Assembly: GCA_030435675.1 (NCBI GenBank)
Contig: CM059621.1
Location: forward strand, 12,586,001 to 12,650,000
Direction: 5' to 3'
DNA: 64,000 bases
Origin: Steinernema hermaphroditum
Taxonomy: Eukaryota > Nematoda > Chromadorea > Rhabditida > Steinernematidae
Below the pieces are notes generated by a model that did not search any database, was not told where the DNA came from, and was given only the letters and a program-made list of their open reading frames with translations. The translations under genes and the position numbers were made by a program. Positions 42,913-54,256 of the stretch are shown one piece after another. Within the stretch, counting starts at the first letter, position 1. Every line of letters begins with the position of its first letter.

Positions 42913-45900
42913 TCAGTAGCCCTGGTTGAGTAGGGACGTCTCGCTGTCTTTCCGCACGGGACCCGTGCCTACGAGACTCGAGTTGTGGTAGAGACGGTAG
43001 AGGCCGCTGACGGCACCGCGCGAGAAGTCGATGTCGTCGAGGCGAATCTGGGCAACGCCCATGAACGACTTTCGCTCCATTCTACCGTAGTCGCCGAGTA
43101 CGGTAACCTGGAATCTAATGGATAAGAGACTGTTTAAGATGGGACGCATGCCTGAAGCATTCGGCCTCTGCCATCGGGGAAGAGAAGGTGCTGATTGAAC
43201 TGAGGGGCGGTGGTCTTAGGGAAGGACTGCGTCTTGGCCTTGGCGACGATCTGTTTCCCCTCCATCATGTAGATCTTCACGTAGGGCGAAGGCGTGATCT
43301 TGATGTCGGGCTTGACCTTCAGGTTCCTGGCACGGACCACTTCGACATCGAGGCCCGTATTGATCGGGCTGATGATGAGTTCGATCTCGCCGAGCACGGG
43401 GCTGGCCAGCACCTGGCGGCCGACCACCTGGCCAGGACCCAAATCTTCCAAGAAATTGCCCAGAGGGCCTTCCGGGAGAATGGGCATGTAGTTGTCGGAG
43501 TGCGAGGAGTCGGTGGACTCCTTCGAAGTCTGCTTCGTGAAATGCTGCTGCTGGAAACGGTCCGCTGGGATCGAGAGACCTTCGGGGACGCCGACTTCTT
43601 CGGATCGGGCGAAACCGGTTCTCTTGGCTTCTAAAGAGGTTTCAAGGATGTTCCTCGATGGACTGTTACCTAGAGGAGCGTTCCTTCCGGGAATGAGCCT
43701 GGTCATCAACGACTTCTTGCGCTCCTTCATGGCCACGGAGTTCTTCGGCATAACGGCGACGTCTCCGGGGACTCCTTCGTCCAAGGAGTATTCGTCCACC
43801 ACTCCAGGAGGTCCTCGAGACGGCATCGGCTCCGCACCCTCCTCGGACCCGATCTGGCTGCGGCGAATCATCCTGAAAGCGGCGAAATTATGAATGCGCC
43901 GCAGTGGTGGCGCCTCCCAGGCCCACTTAATATAATGGAACTCAACGAAGCGTATTGTTTACGCAGTTTTCATTAAGATGCCCCGTGCCACGAGAAATTT
44001 GCCCTCTCCGCCAGCTGCAGGGCGACCAGAGAACGGACGGAATGTGCAACGGGGGTGGAATTAGTTAATGTTCCAGCAAAGGAGAAGGGTCGCTCATTCC
44101 ATTATAGTAATGCTTATACGTAAAAGGCCATTTGTGTCTTCTTTAATTTCCGATTGACATCGACCAACGACCGAATCTCCAGAGAATAATGTGCGACATT
44201 AGACACAAGTCTAGACAAACGGCGGAGGTGAGACGTCTGGAAAGTCTGCGAAATCCGTCTTTCATCAAGAAGATTGGGATTTCTGGGGATTTCTGGGTTA
44301 ACTGTGGGAGTAAACACGGCTGTCCCTAACCGATATGAGTAATGCAGAAATGCAACAGAGTGCCCAGAACTGTGTTTTAGATCTCGGATTACACTCATCG
44401 AGATGGTGAAGGCAGTACAAAAATACCGTAGCTTACCTCCCAGTCATGCTCTGTGCACTGTTGACGCTGAGTGTCTCCGATCCGTCGCTACCATAACCCG
44501 CAGCACCTTCCTGCAGCGCCTCATACCGTAATCGTCCATTCAGCGACCTTGGGTCAGGCCTTCGGGACATTGGATGCTGGAAAGAGCCGGAACCGGATCC
44601 TGGACTAGAATTCTGGTCCTGAGGGGGCTGCTGAGGCATCCCGGGGTGGTGACGGGGACCTCCTTCGCTCCATAGACCCTGCTGCGAACCTGACTGATCC
44701 CGGGGACCGCCTTGATGGCGACTGTAGAGACGGGAGCCGCCGCCGCCCATCTCGTACGAATCCGCCACTGAAATGATCCTCTCTTAGGGGTGTTAGGGGT
44801 GTGCGAAGACAAAAGAAGAGTGAGGGGCGCCTTTGAAAAGGTTTGGAGACGAAAGTTCGCCCTTTTGGGGTGACGTCGAGGGCCTTCCGCTTGACTGTGC
44901 GCCTATAAGTACGCAGAAGGCCTTTTGGACGCATTTCCTGATTAGCTTCTCTAGGTATTCAGAGAAAAGGCGACGTCAACGAGATGTATTCTGTGCACTT
45001 ATCCGAATTATGACTCGGTTTGCAGAAAAAGACACTCAGTGTTGCTAGAAAGAGGTTAATTTGCCAAATTATCTGACATTTTCGAAGCAATTTAGTTCGG
45101 AAAACAAAGAGATTAGTGGCTCAACTAAGGCGGAAGTGGCGGTTAGTTCTAAACGACTACGGTAGCTATCACATACAAGGTCTCATAGCGGTTGCTGACC
45201 GAGGTCTACGAAGGTAGCGGCCTGGCAGCTGGCTACTGTAGGCGTGGTCGGACAGGTAGCCACTGTTCGAGTTCACCGTCCAGTCTTCTTCGGCGGCCGG
45301 CGGCAGCGCCGAGTGACCGTTTCCGTAGGCGTTGGGGTAGTGAGGTCTTCCTCCGCTGGTCAGAGTTCCCGCGTTTCGGTCGTAGGTTCGGGAACGGCGC
45401 ATCGACGAGGGTGGTCCTTGGTAATTGCCTGGCTGAAAGGGAGCACATGATAATCCCAAGTCGCCGAAAGCTGAGATTTTGAGGTGACTTATCCTCTATT
45501 TCTAAACCCTTCGTCAAAGCACATACCGGTCTGCGTTGTGTGTAGTAATCCTCGTTCATCCGTGGGCTCATCTCAAGACTCTGATTGGAATGGTGATGCT
45601 GCGGGTAGTGACTCATCTCGGACCGAGGTCGAGGCGGAGGACCGTAGGAACTGAAGCGGCGCTGTCGTAGGCGCTGAAAGGAACAATGATTCCAGCGGAA
45701 CTCGGTATTCGATTAGTTGGACGCTATGGAAACGAGGCGAGGGGAGGGACCTGAAAGGGACGTGCACTCACGTTGCGGATCGGGTTCTCCTCGTCCATGT
45801 CCACCAGGGTGAACACCAAGGGCTGATTGTCCGTCTGCGTCACCGAGAAGTCGATGAGCGTCTCGCCAAGGAACGAGTTCGTCTCGTACTTGTCGTAGTC

Positions 45901-48900
45901 CCATACGGTCACCTCGAGCACGCGGGTCATCAGCATTGGTTCGGTGAGGCCATGGTAGTAGAAGGACTCGTTCCACGCGGGCATCAGAGTGTCCGCTAGA
46001 ACGGCGCTTTGTCGTCGGCTTTTTTCGCTGCAAAACACGTTTGGTTAGGGGCGTATCAATGATAGTAACAATAGGAAAAACCACTAGAAATAGAGACAGC
46101 TTCCTTCATCCATGGACTGTAACTCACCTTCTATCAGGCAACAAGAAGATCTTGACGTATGGATTTCTGGACGATCCATCCGGTCTCGGAGGGAGATCCA
46201 TCGCCTGATGCACCGTAACCACGAGCTCTCTGTCGGCGTTAAGAAAGAGAAGGGATATTTCGATCCGTCCGAAAATCTGTCCTTTCGCCGGTTGATGTTC
46301 AGGGCCGGGGTATATCATTGCATCGCCTAAAAAAATCTCGTCATCGTCAAATATGGCCTACAGTAATCGACTGGTGTCTATGATGATATCGCCTATGCGA
46401 ATAATGGGTTTTCGGTAGCGGGTTGGCGGCGCCGAAGACGAACATCCGACCAAAGCGCGGCGATACATAGCGGCGCTTTGGCGGACGCCCGTCGCAAAAC
46501 AGAAAATTAACAATTAGAGCTTTTAGCCGAGTTGTCAGCGATGGTTAGGCTCAAGAAGGGGCCACATTGGGGGAAGACAGGTGACTCACCATACAGGGGG
46601 ACGTTGGCGGGCATGGAATTCTTGTGGATAGGACTGTCGAGAAAGGAGTTGTGCTGGAAGAGTTGGTGGAGTTGCGGGGAGACCATCGACTGGGAGTGGG
46701 AGATCGCAGGCTCGGTCGGTGGGAAGAGGAAATCTGGAGGATAAGGGTCATACAGGTGGCTGTCTCCGATGATGATTACCTTCGTAGAGCTGCAGATTCG
46801 GAAGCGCTCTTTGAGAGACGTTCAAGAAGTCGTCTCCCCCAGGCGCGCTAAAACAAAGTTCGTGGACATTGAAGGTTTAAGAAAAGGTCTTACTTCGCGG
46901 ATCTCGACACGATCAACTCCACCCTCGGCTCGTTCTTGGACGCGTTAATGATGTCGTAGACCTGGTCGAAAGTCACGTTCTGCAGCGATTTTCCGTTCCA
47001 CTCGAGCACCTCATCTCCTGCCCTCAAACGGCCCACCGCGTCCGCCACCGATCCGGGCTTCACTCTCGTCACGAAAGCGCCCAGTCGACCAGTGTCCGAC
47101 CGTCTTCCGCCCAGGACCTTCAGTCCCAGGTCGCCGTTCCGGGCGTCGGTCTTCTGCAGGATCATGTGGCCAATGAGGCGGCGCTGGTCGGCCGAGGGTT
47201 GCCACGTCACAGGGTGCTGAAGCTCAGCCTTAGGCGGGGGAGGTCAACAACAACTCACTGATAAATAGGTTCTAATCTTCGCGGCCAGCATGTCCCCAGG
47301 CATGATGGAGGAGGAAGGCCGTTCCAGCGTACCCGACGCCGACATCGAGCCCTCGCCGCCGCGAGTGAATTTTCGAGCATTCTCAGATGAGGCACCTAGG
47401 AGGAGAGAGGTTACATCAGGCCTTATGGGGATGCACTCACTTTTCTTACCGTTTCTTGCTTTTTGGGACCCGTAAATGTACCGAAGAATATCTGAAATAA
47501 TGGTCGATGACTTTTTCGAGGGTTAACTCTTCCCAACAAAGGTGAAGTTCTGTGGTAACAAGTGCTGTTCGTTGTTTTTTCACTCTTTTCTTATTCGTGG
47601 CTATGGGATTGGGCAAAAACGAAAAATAAAAGTAATTACTTGTCAGGTGTAATGAACAAATCCACCGGCAAAGTGAGTTGATGCTATGAACACTCTGTTT
47701 ATTCGTTGCATCTCGAAAAGAACTTCTATTTTTGAGATATTCTCCCGTAACCTCTTAGGAAACCGAACTTGAATAGTGCTTTGTAATTGGGTTATAAGTA
47801 GTCCTTTAAGTTCTCAATAATCCTTTGTTTTCACTCCAATTACCTTTCTCGATGAACTCGGACGGCGGCTGGGAGGAGGACGACGGGCCGACGCATCCGT
47901 CTTCGCCGCTCTGTCCGTCCGAAGTGGAGGGGATCTCCTCGTCCGACGACGACATCGACTTCAACTGCCTGCAGCGGGTCTTCTTGAACCTCGCAGACTC
48001 GAAACGTTCCTCACCTGTGGAGACGATTCCTACGCGGCCGGCCGTGAGATCCTCCGCTGATGGTGGAGTGGAGGTTCGGGTGCGAGGAGGGAGACACGGC
48101 GGGGGGAGGCGCCACGGGGGTCGAGTACTTCCGCGCAGAACTGTCCAGCCGGTCGGCCTCGCCTCGGGACCGCGTTCGTCGGAGCTCGCCGGAGCGTGCC
48201 GCGTTGGAGGAGGAGCGGTGTGACGACGTCTTTGCATAACTAAAAATACGCTTCGATGAAGGCGCTTTTGTTTTCTTTTCTATGAGCAGCCAGCCTCCTT
48301 CACACCTATCGCTCTTTCGTCTTTTCGAAATGCAGAAACGTTTGAATTTTCGATGCGTACCTGTCGTTGGGGTAGGCGTCGTGTGGCCTCCGCGTCCTCT
48401 CGTACCGTCCGTCACGGTCGTACATTTCCGAGGAGCTTTGGTAGTCGGAGTACGTGCCGGGAGCCTCCCTGTCCCGGTAGAGGTCGTTGGGCACCCGGTC
48501 GTACCTCTCCTCCTCGCCATAGTCGAAGGAGGACCGCTGGGTCCTCTGCTCGGGGTACATGGCCCTCTCCTCCCTTGATAGGCGCTGCTGTCGCTCGGGA
48601 GACCTCGATGGTGCCGCCGTTGACCTCCTCCGCTGACGGTCTTCATAGTCCTGGTGCGAGGGTTGTCTTCCAGTCGTGTCGAGACCCGGCCTGTAGGGCT
48701 GCTGCTGGTTCCTCTGGGACTGGAGCGATCGCTGATCGATCGACTGCTGCTGGGAGACTACAGTAGTTGAGATCGAGGTCTTGTGCTGGGGTGGCAGCAT
48801 GTGGGGACCTGGTCGCGACTGCGGAGGGGCGCCGTTTGCCATTCCGTTAGGATCGCGCGATGTGGTAGAGTCGTGCTGAAAGGCGGTATTTTTAGCCGTG

Positions 48901-51900
48901 AACAAAGCGTTTCCCGAGACGAGGTGCTGGGAAGGAACTCGGGAATATTAATAACAACAGGGGAAGGCCGAAATTAATTAACTGGGAGTGGTTAGGAGGC
49001 GGGGCGCTGGACTTGAGATTTGATATACTGACAACAACAACAAAGCAGAAGCAGGAACTTCTAAAAATATGTGTTGTCCAAAAAGTAAATCGGGGCTCAG
49101 AGATCGAGTACCGTACCTTGAGACAACAAAGACCAGTTATGTCAGTAAAAATTGCATGATTCCTGTGCAATCGAATCCGAGCATACGCTTGGATACCAAC
49201 GGAACGAGCTTGTCTCGACATTCTGGGGTTTCTTCTGTGACTCATAAAACCAGCTTCTTTCGGAGACATTCCTCTTTTTAATTAACAAAATTTGAGAGAA
49301 ACCTGCCGAGTCTACAATGGTAGTCTTAGGAGGAGTGCTAAATTTAAAATGGAAGTTCCTCACGCTTTGATCGGATCTTTCCACACACTGCATAGACACT
49401 GTCTGGTCTCTATGGATGGGAAATCAGATGCTTTCCAGACACTAGACGTTCTCCTTGTCTACTACTTTTTCTGTCTAATGTCTGTAAGGCAGTCATCCTG
49501 TCAGAACATCCCTTCTCCAAAATCTAATTCGATTTCGAGGCATTAGAGGTTTTGAGCTTCGTCTACCTGTACCCGGGATTTCCTTTTCATTCCACCTTCT
49601 ATCTTCCAAAGGCTTTTCATCTCAGAACTGAAGAGTGCATTTAAAGATGGACCTACCGATTCTAGTGAGGGTTGCCTATGGAGCGTATTCTGTCTCCGCT
49701 GCGGATGATCCTGCACGTGTTGGGACGGCCTCCTCTCTTGCATATGCTGGTCGAGAGGCGCTCCACTAGGCCCCGGTCCTTGTCTTCCGGGTTGAGACTG
49801 CCTCGGCTGCTGATGAGGATGTCCACTTTCGGGCGGCTGTTGGGATGGCGACGCCCGGTTCAATTGCTGGCTGGAGGTGGCTGGCTGGGCCACACACGGC
49901 GCCTGCTGCTTCTGTTGCGGTTGCTGTTGCGAAGGGACGTTCCGGGAGGGTTGCTGGGCAGCGGCGGAGGGCTGAGGAGTGCGCGGGGCCGAGGCGGGCG
50001 GAGTCGGAGAGTACGTCGGCTCGCTGGGATTCAGCTCTTCGTTAGGCTGGCCCTGCTGGAACCACTTGCCCGTTTTCGCCATGATCTGTTGGCGCTTCTG
50101 GCACAGAGAGCACGCCCAGATTGGCTGAAAGAAAGGACGCATTAGGCGGAAGGGGGCACTGAGGCGTTTATCGGAAGTTTTTATGGAATTATTAGGCGAC
50201 ACATGCAGAAGGAATTGCTGTTGCACGTCTTGTGGCGAGGGACTGGACAAAAACACATTGCAGCTGCGGCAAATGGTTCCGGGCAAATATTGACCCAGCA
50301 CTTTATCCACCTTGAAAGCTGATATGTTGCACTTTTCTTGTTTCCTGTGGCGTCACAGATGGTAACCAAGGTAATGTCTACTTCGTGTTTTTTTTTAATC
50401 TTTTTAACTTTGTGAATATTTCGAGAAGAATACAAGCAGCTTTTCCCAACTAAAACAGGTGCTAAGATTGGAGAACATCAAATGTCACATCCCGTAGAAG
50501 TTAACCATCTCAACCGAACTTATTTCATCTATTCCCTTCTATTGAATGAGAGAGAGACTAAATCTATATATGGGAACTGAAATCTCCCGCCAATGGAGAT
50601 CTTTGCCTTTCTTTCCCGAACAGCCTCTCACTGTGTACCTCATAGCCATATCAAGACTCACCTTAGCCTTTCCCTGCACCTTGCCTCCACATCTGGCGCA
50701 GGATCGCAACTGACAGTAGAAGCACTTGTGCCCGATGCCGTCGGCGAACTTCGTCTTCTGACAGATCTGGCATATCGCATCGTCCTGCGTGCCGACGAGT
50801 CGCGCCGCGGTCTCCTTGCGTTCGTTGATTTGCCGCTCGAGGTCGTGCAGTTCCTGCTCCGCCTTCCTAAAGGCGATTTTTATCTTTTCAGCCTTCTTAA
50901 AATAGTCCTCTTCCGGACGCTGAGCTCAGTTGGATCCAAAAACGATTTTTAGAAATCAAAGAACGAACTCGCTACAAGTTGCAAACAGGAGATTGTTTAA
51001 TGAAGCGACGAAGCGAGTTGAGTCACAACGCCACCCACTCGACGGGAGCGGCCCCCAGGGTGTTTTTGCTTTTTGGGCGCCATTCCCGGAATTAGTCAGC
51101 GTTTCGTTGTTGCCAGTTTGCGGCGAAAACAGAAAACCAAATACTTTCGGCTTCAGTGCAGAGGGGCCAAGCAAGAAGAAAAAGAAAATAGAAAGAAATG
51201 TCCGTATTTGTTACCCCAGAATCGATAGAAAGCTCTTGTTTTTCACAACTTTTGAACTGATATGTAGATCTGGAAGACTGCGTAATTAGGTTCATCAGAT
51301 TTTTTTGCACATAACTGGTTTGCTTCGATTTGAACAATTTGAATTTGGTCGAATTTCTTGTTTTCAAACACTTAGTTTAGTAGAATCTAGTGATACACTG
51401 CAGGAAGGATCGTTTAGCGCCACACTCAGATACAAGGACGTAGACATATCTATTTTATGTGATGTCCAAATTCTTTTCGGAGAGTCATTTGCAGAAGATT
51501 TTTTCTTTGGCGTCCTCTTCTAACTTGGTCTCTTGGGACTTCTTCTATGTCTGACACATAAGACACAGTCTCTTTGGCAGAAAAAAAAACGAAATGTGTT
51601 TAATAGTTTGATTTTGTTTTTTTTTGCAAAATTCGATCAGCATTTCAACTTTAAATACTTACTTATAAAAATCAAAAATCCTCAAAGCTACTAACTTCTC
51701 TAACCATTTTTCCTGTAAAAACATGAACATGTAAACAAAAATACGGGCCGATATAAACGTGTTTCCGGTAAAAAACGAAATAAAAATAAAAGACAATCAT
51801 TTTTGGCACGTTAATTTGGTCTTCCCGGCACCAGGCTGTCTAAACATTATATGGAACTCTACAGCATTTTGACTTAATTTTAATTTCTTTTAAAATAAAA

Positions 51901-54256
51901 AATTCTCAAGAAAAGCTACCTTCTTTCCGATGAGAAAGGAAAAATTTTTCAACATTCTAACAGAACTTTAACAGAACAGAACTGACTTTATTCAACAATT
52001 AAAATCTTATAAAACTATAACTAAACTACTACCTTCTCTAGTCATTCCCTATATATAAACGGAGAACCGACGGGTCCGTTGGTCTGTGTTGCGTTTCTTT
52101 ACAGTTTTCGAGTGATTGTTAGCCTTTTCTGAATCTTGCCGCCCGCAGGGCTATTGGTGTATTGGTGTCTTTCGTGTGTTTACAGTTTTCTTTTTGTCAA
52201 TTTCAGCCATTTGGATGAGCACCAATCTTGCCGTCCGCAGAGCTACTAGGTCTTAAATGATGGGAGGGCGTGAATTCGCGCACAGCCGAGTTTATTATTC
52301 CTTTAAAAACGTAAACACGTAAACAACAATACGGGTCGATTCTTTCCTGTCTTTCCAGTGAAAACTGAAAGAAAAATAAGCAAAAATCACAACTTTATTT
52401 TTGTTAATTTGGCCGACGGCAGATTAATCATTCCGACACTAGGCTCTCTGGACATTTTCTGGGAGCATATATGTACTGTACAGAGTTAGCCAAAAAGGTC
52501 ACATTTTCCATGCCAAGAAGGAAAATGCGTCCAATTCGAAGGGAGTAAACGTAATTTTGCAGCGATAAGATGAGATAGACGGATCACGGGGCCAGATAGA
52601 CAGTCTCCTTTCTGTCTCGTACTTGTAGACACACAAATGCCCTTTCGTACAGTTAGAAAATGTGATTTTTAGCACACCGCATGTAATTTAGTCATTTCAG
52701 TCGGTGTGAGAAACTCTCGGATCCCATCGGAATCTCAGAACGTCGGAAATCATCCCCAAATGACTTCGGATTTTTCTTCGCCGTTTCATTTATATGCTGG
52801 CCATGCTATGCAGCTGCACTCTCCTTTTTGAAGAGAATTCTTCGCAACTCCTAACAAGGCTACTTTCCATCCATCAGTCGGAGACGCTGCAGCCTCACCA
52901 AAAAAGTCCAAAAAATCAAACTTCGCTAATTGACGTCATTTGTCCACTTAAGGCGCTTCCTTCCTCGTCTCAACGATCCCTATTCCTCGCGCGTCTTCCT
53001 TCTCTGCAATTGGCGTCCATTCACGAGCGGCACGGAAGTTGTCGGCGTTGTTGCAAACGCGCCAATTTTTTGCGCATCTGATTAACCCGACGGGCGCCCC
53101 CTTTTGGCCGCGAGCAATGCATACCTAACAAGGAGTCCGCTTTCCTTGGGCCCCCCTTGACAACGTGGACGTCCATTTGGGGCCGATTTGGCCGCTGGCG
53201 ATATGTGATTTATGGCGGAAGGGGTTCAATTATCAATTGGCCAATGGGCCGTATCGATCAAAATGTAATTGACTTAGGAGGAACCAATAAAATTCTCATT
53301 TTTCTTCTTCTGATGCCGGAATAATCGCTAATCGCGTTTTGGGAAAATAGACAAATGGGAGGCGATGTGGCCTAAAAAGGCCCCACGCGATGAAATATGC
53401 GCACGAAACAGAGCGGAATCTGCAAGAAGCGCATTCATGGTGGTCGAGAAGAGGAACATATGGATACGATCGAAAAAATTAATAACACTGTGATGTGAAA
53501 TGCAAAGAAGGAAAGGTCTCTGGGAAAAACTTTTGCAAAACGGCTCTTACAAACCCTCTTGAGTGCCCAGTTTGCAGTTTCAAAACGCACGCATAAATCA
53601 TGCATGGAATTTCGAATGCCAAACGACGTAACGCCGACTTCATTCTGACGTCCTGGCACGGAAATTCAGGTGTAGATGGGAATTTAGCAGTCAAGGAAGA
53701 GATTTGCCGATTCCGATTTCGTGCCAGATTCACATGGAGGAGGACTGAGTTATGGGCTTGTCAAATTTCGAGATTTCGGAACGGATTGGCTTGATTTGTA
53801 GTACCGTAAGTGGACCACAGAAATAAACCGGAATGTCAAGAGCCAATATTCAGACGATCAAGTTAAGCAGTTTTGGCAGATGGCCAAGGTTTTAGAACGG
53901 AGAAATGAGATAAGGAGACCTATGAATGCAATGAACGGCTATTTAGAGAGTTCATTACCTACATTCACAGATCACATAACGGCAAAAAGAACAGAAACTT
54001 CAACTTCAACAGAAAGTTCCCTTCAGAAAACCCAAAAAGATCTCCAGTGATAGCTGTAAATAGAGTGGAAATTCAAGCCCTTGCACTCCGACCAGAGACC
54101 CCCTTGCCCTTTGAATCCCCGAAAAGCGTAAATAACTCACTTGGAGAGCTGGACCTCCTTCTCCTCCTCGGCCTTCTGACGCTGGAAGACCTGCTCAATG
54201 ATGGCGCGTTCTTCGGCGCTCAGATGCGACAAATCGGGCATCATCGGATCGGCCAT
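42913..54256 (-). CDS. unc-10: UNC-10 / RIM, presynaptic active-zone scaffold
   Basis: Eighteen coding exons read from 54256 down to 42913 with all phases closing (4,473 nt, 1,490 residues). The N-terminus is MADPMMPDLSHLSAEERAII with the Rab3/UNC-13-binding zinc finger (CQICQKTKFADGIGHKCFYC, CARCGG, then WACSLCQKRQQ). A Gln/Pro-rich region and an RS-rich region follow, with QLKSMSSSDEEIPST before the PDZ domain. PDZ lies at about 46894-47216, C2A at about 45772-46326 and C2B at about 42913-43410; SH3-binding Pro stretches are between. The Ca-binding aspartates of the C2 domains look incomplete, as is usual for RIM. RIM docks vesicles by linking Rab3, UNC-13 and calcium channels at release sites. 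Exons: 54256-54141, 50866-50662, 50124-49657, 48875-48361, 48239-48015, 47968-47844, 47491-47450, 47395-47259, 47216-46894, 46847-46780, 46733-46590, 46326-46128, 46027-45772, 45673-45527, 45432-45177, 44767-44437, 43872-43152, 43107-42913. Confidence 0.96.
43108..43151 (-). other. GC-AG intron in unc-10 C2B
   Basis: The join between the last two unc-10 exons fits only if the 44-bp intron begins with GC (CTTCAG-GCATGC) and ends TTCCAG. The result reads FPDGRGRMLQVTVLGDYGRM through the C2B domain, as in RIM proteins of other animals. No GT donor gives an in-frame join. Confidence 0.75.
50867..54140 (-). other. Large first coding intron of unc-10
   Basis: This 3.27-kb intron is far longer than the 41-560 bp introns elsewhere in the gene. 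It contains repeat R2 copy 3 (about 52055-52290) and AT-rich sequence. First introns of neuronal genes often carry enhancers or alternative promoters. No exon was recognised inside. Confidence 0.6.
52055..52290 (-). repeat. Dispersed repeat R2, copy 3 (inside unc-10 intron)
   Basis: It contains the reverse complement of the ACGGACCCGTCGGTTCTCCG block (52070-52095), TTTCGTGTGTTTAC near 52170, and GAGGGCGTGAATTCGCGC near 52265. The order is inverted relative to 2085-2440. Confidence 0.55.

Noticed and set aside
43188..43893. Long open frames on the plus strand opposite unc-10 exons (also 47825-48223, 48282-48766 and 49672-50145)
   Set aside because: They are shadows of the minus-strand RIM exons, which have clear domain matches and closing splice phases.
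47806..48237. Single uninterrupted 143-codon frame across two unc-10 exons
   Set aside because: The RIM-like reading (QLKSMSSSDEEIPST preceded by an RS-rich exon) requires a 46-bp intron; the uninterrupted frame gives an Arg/Pro-rich nonsense sequence upstream.
50125..50310. Minus-strand continuation (VDKVLGQYLPG...) upstream of the third unc-10 exon
   Set aside because: The zinc-finger sequence is continuous only if exon 2 (GKAK) joins directly to PIWACSLC at 50124; the extra frame is intronic.
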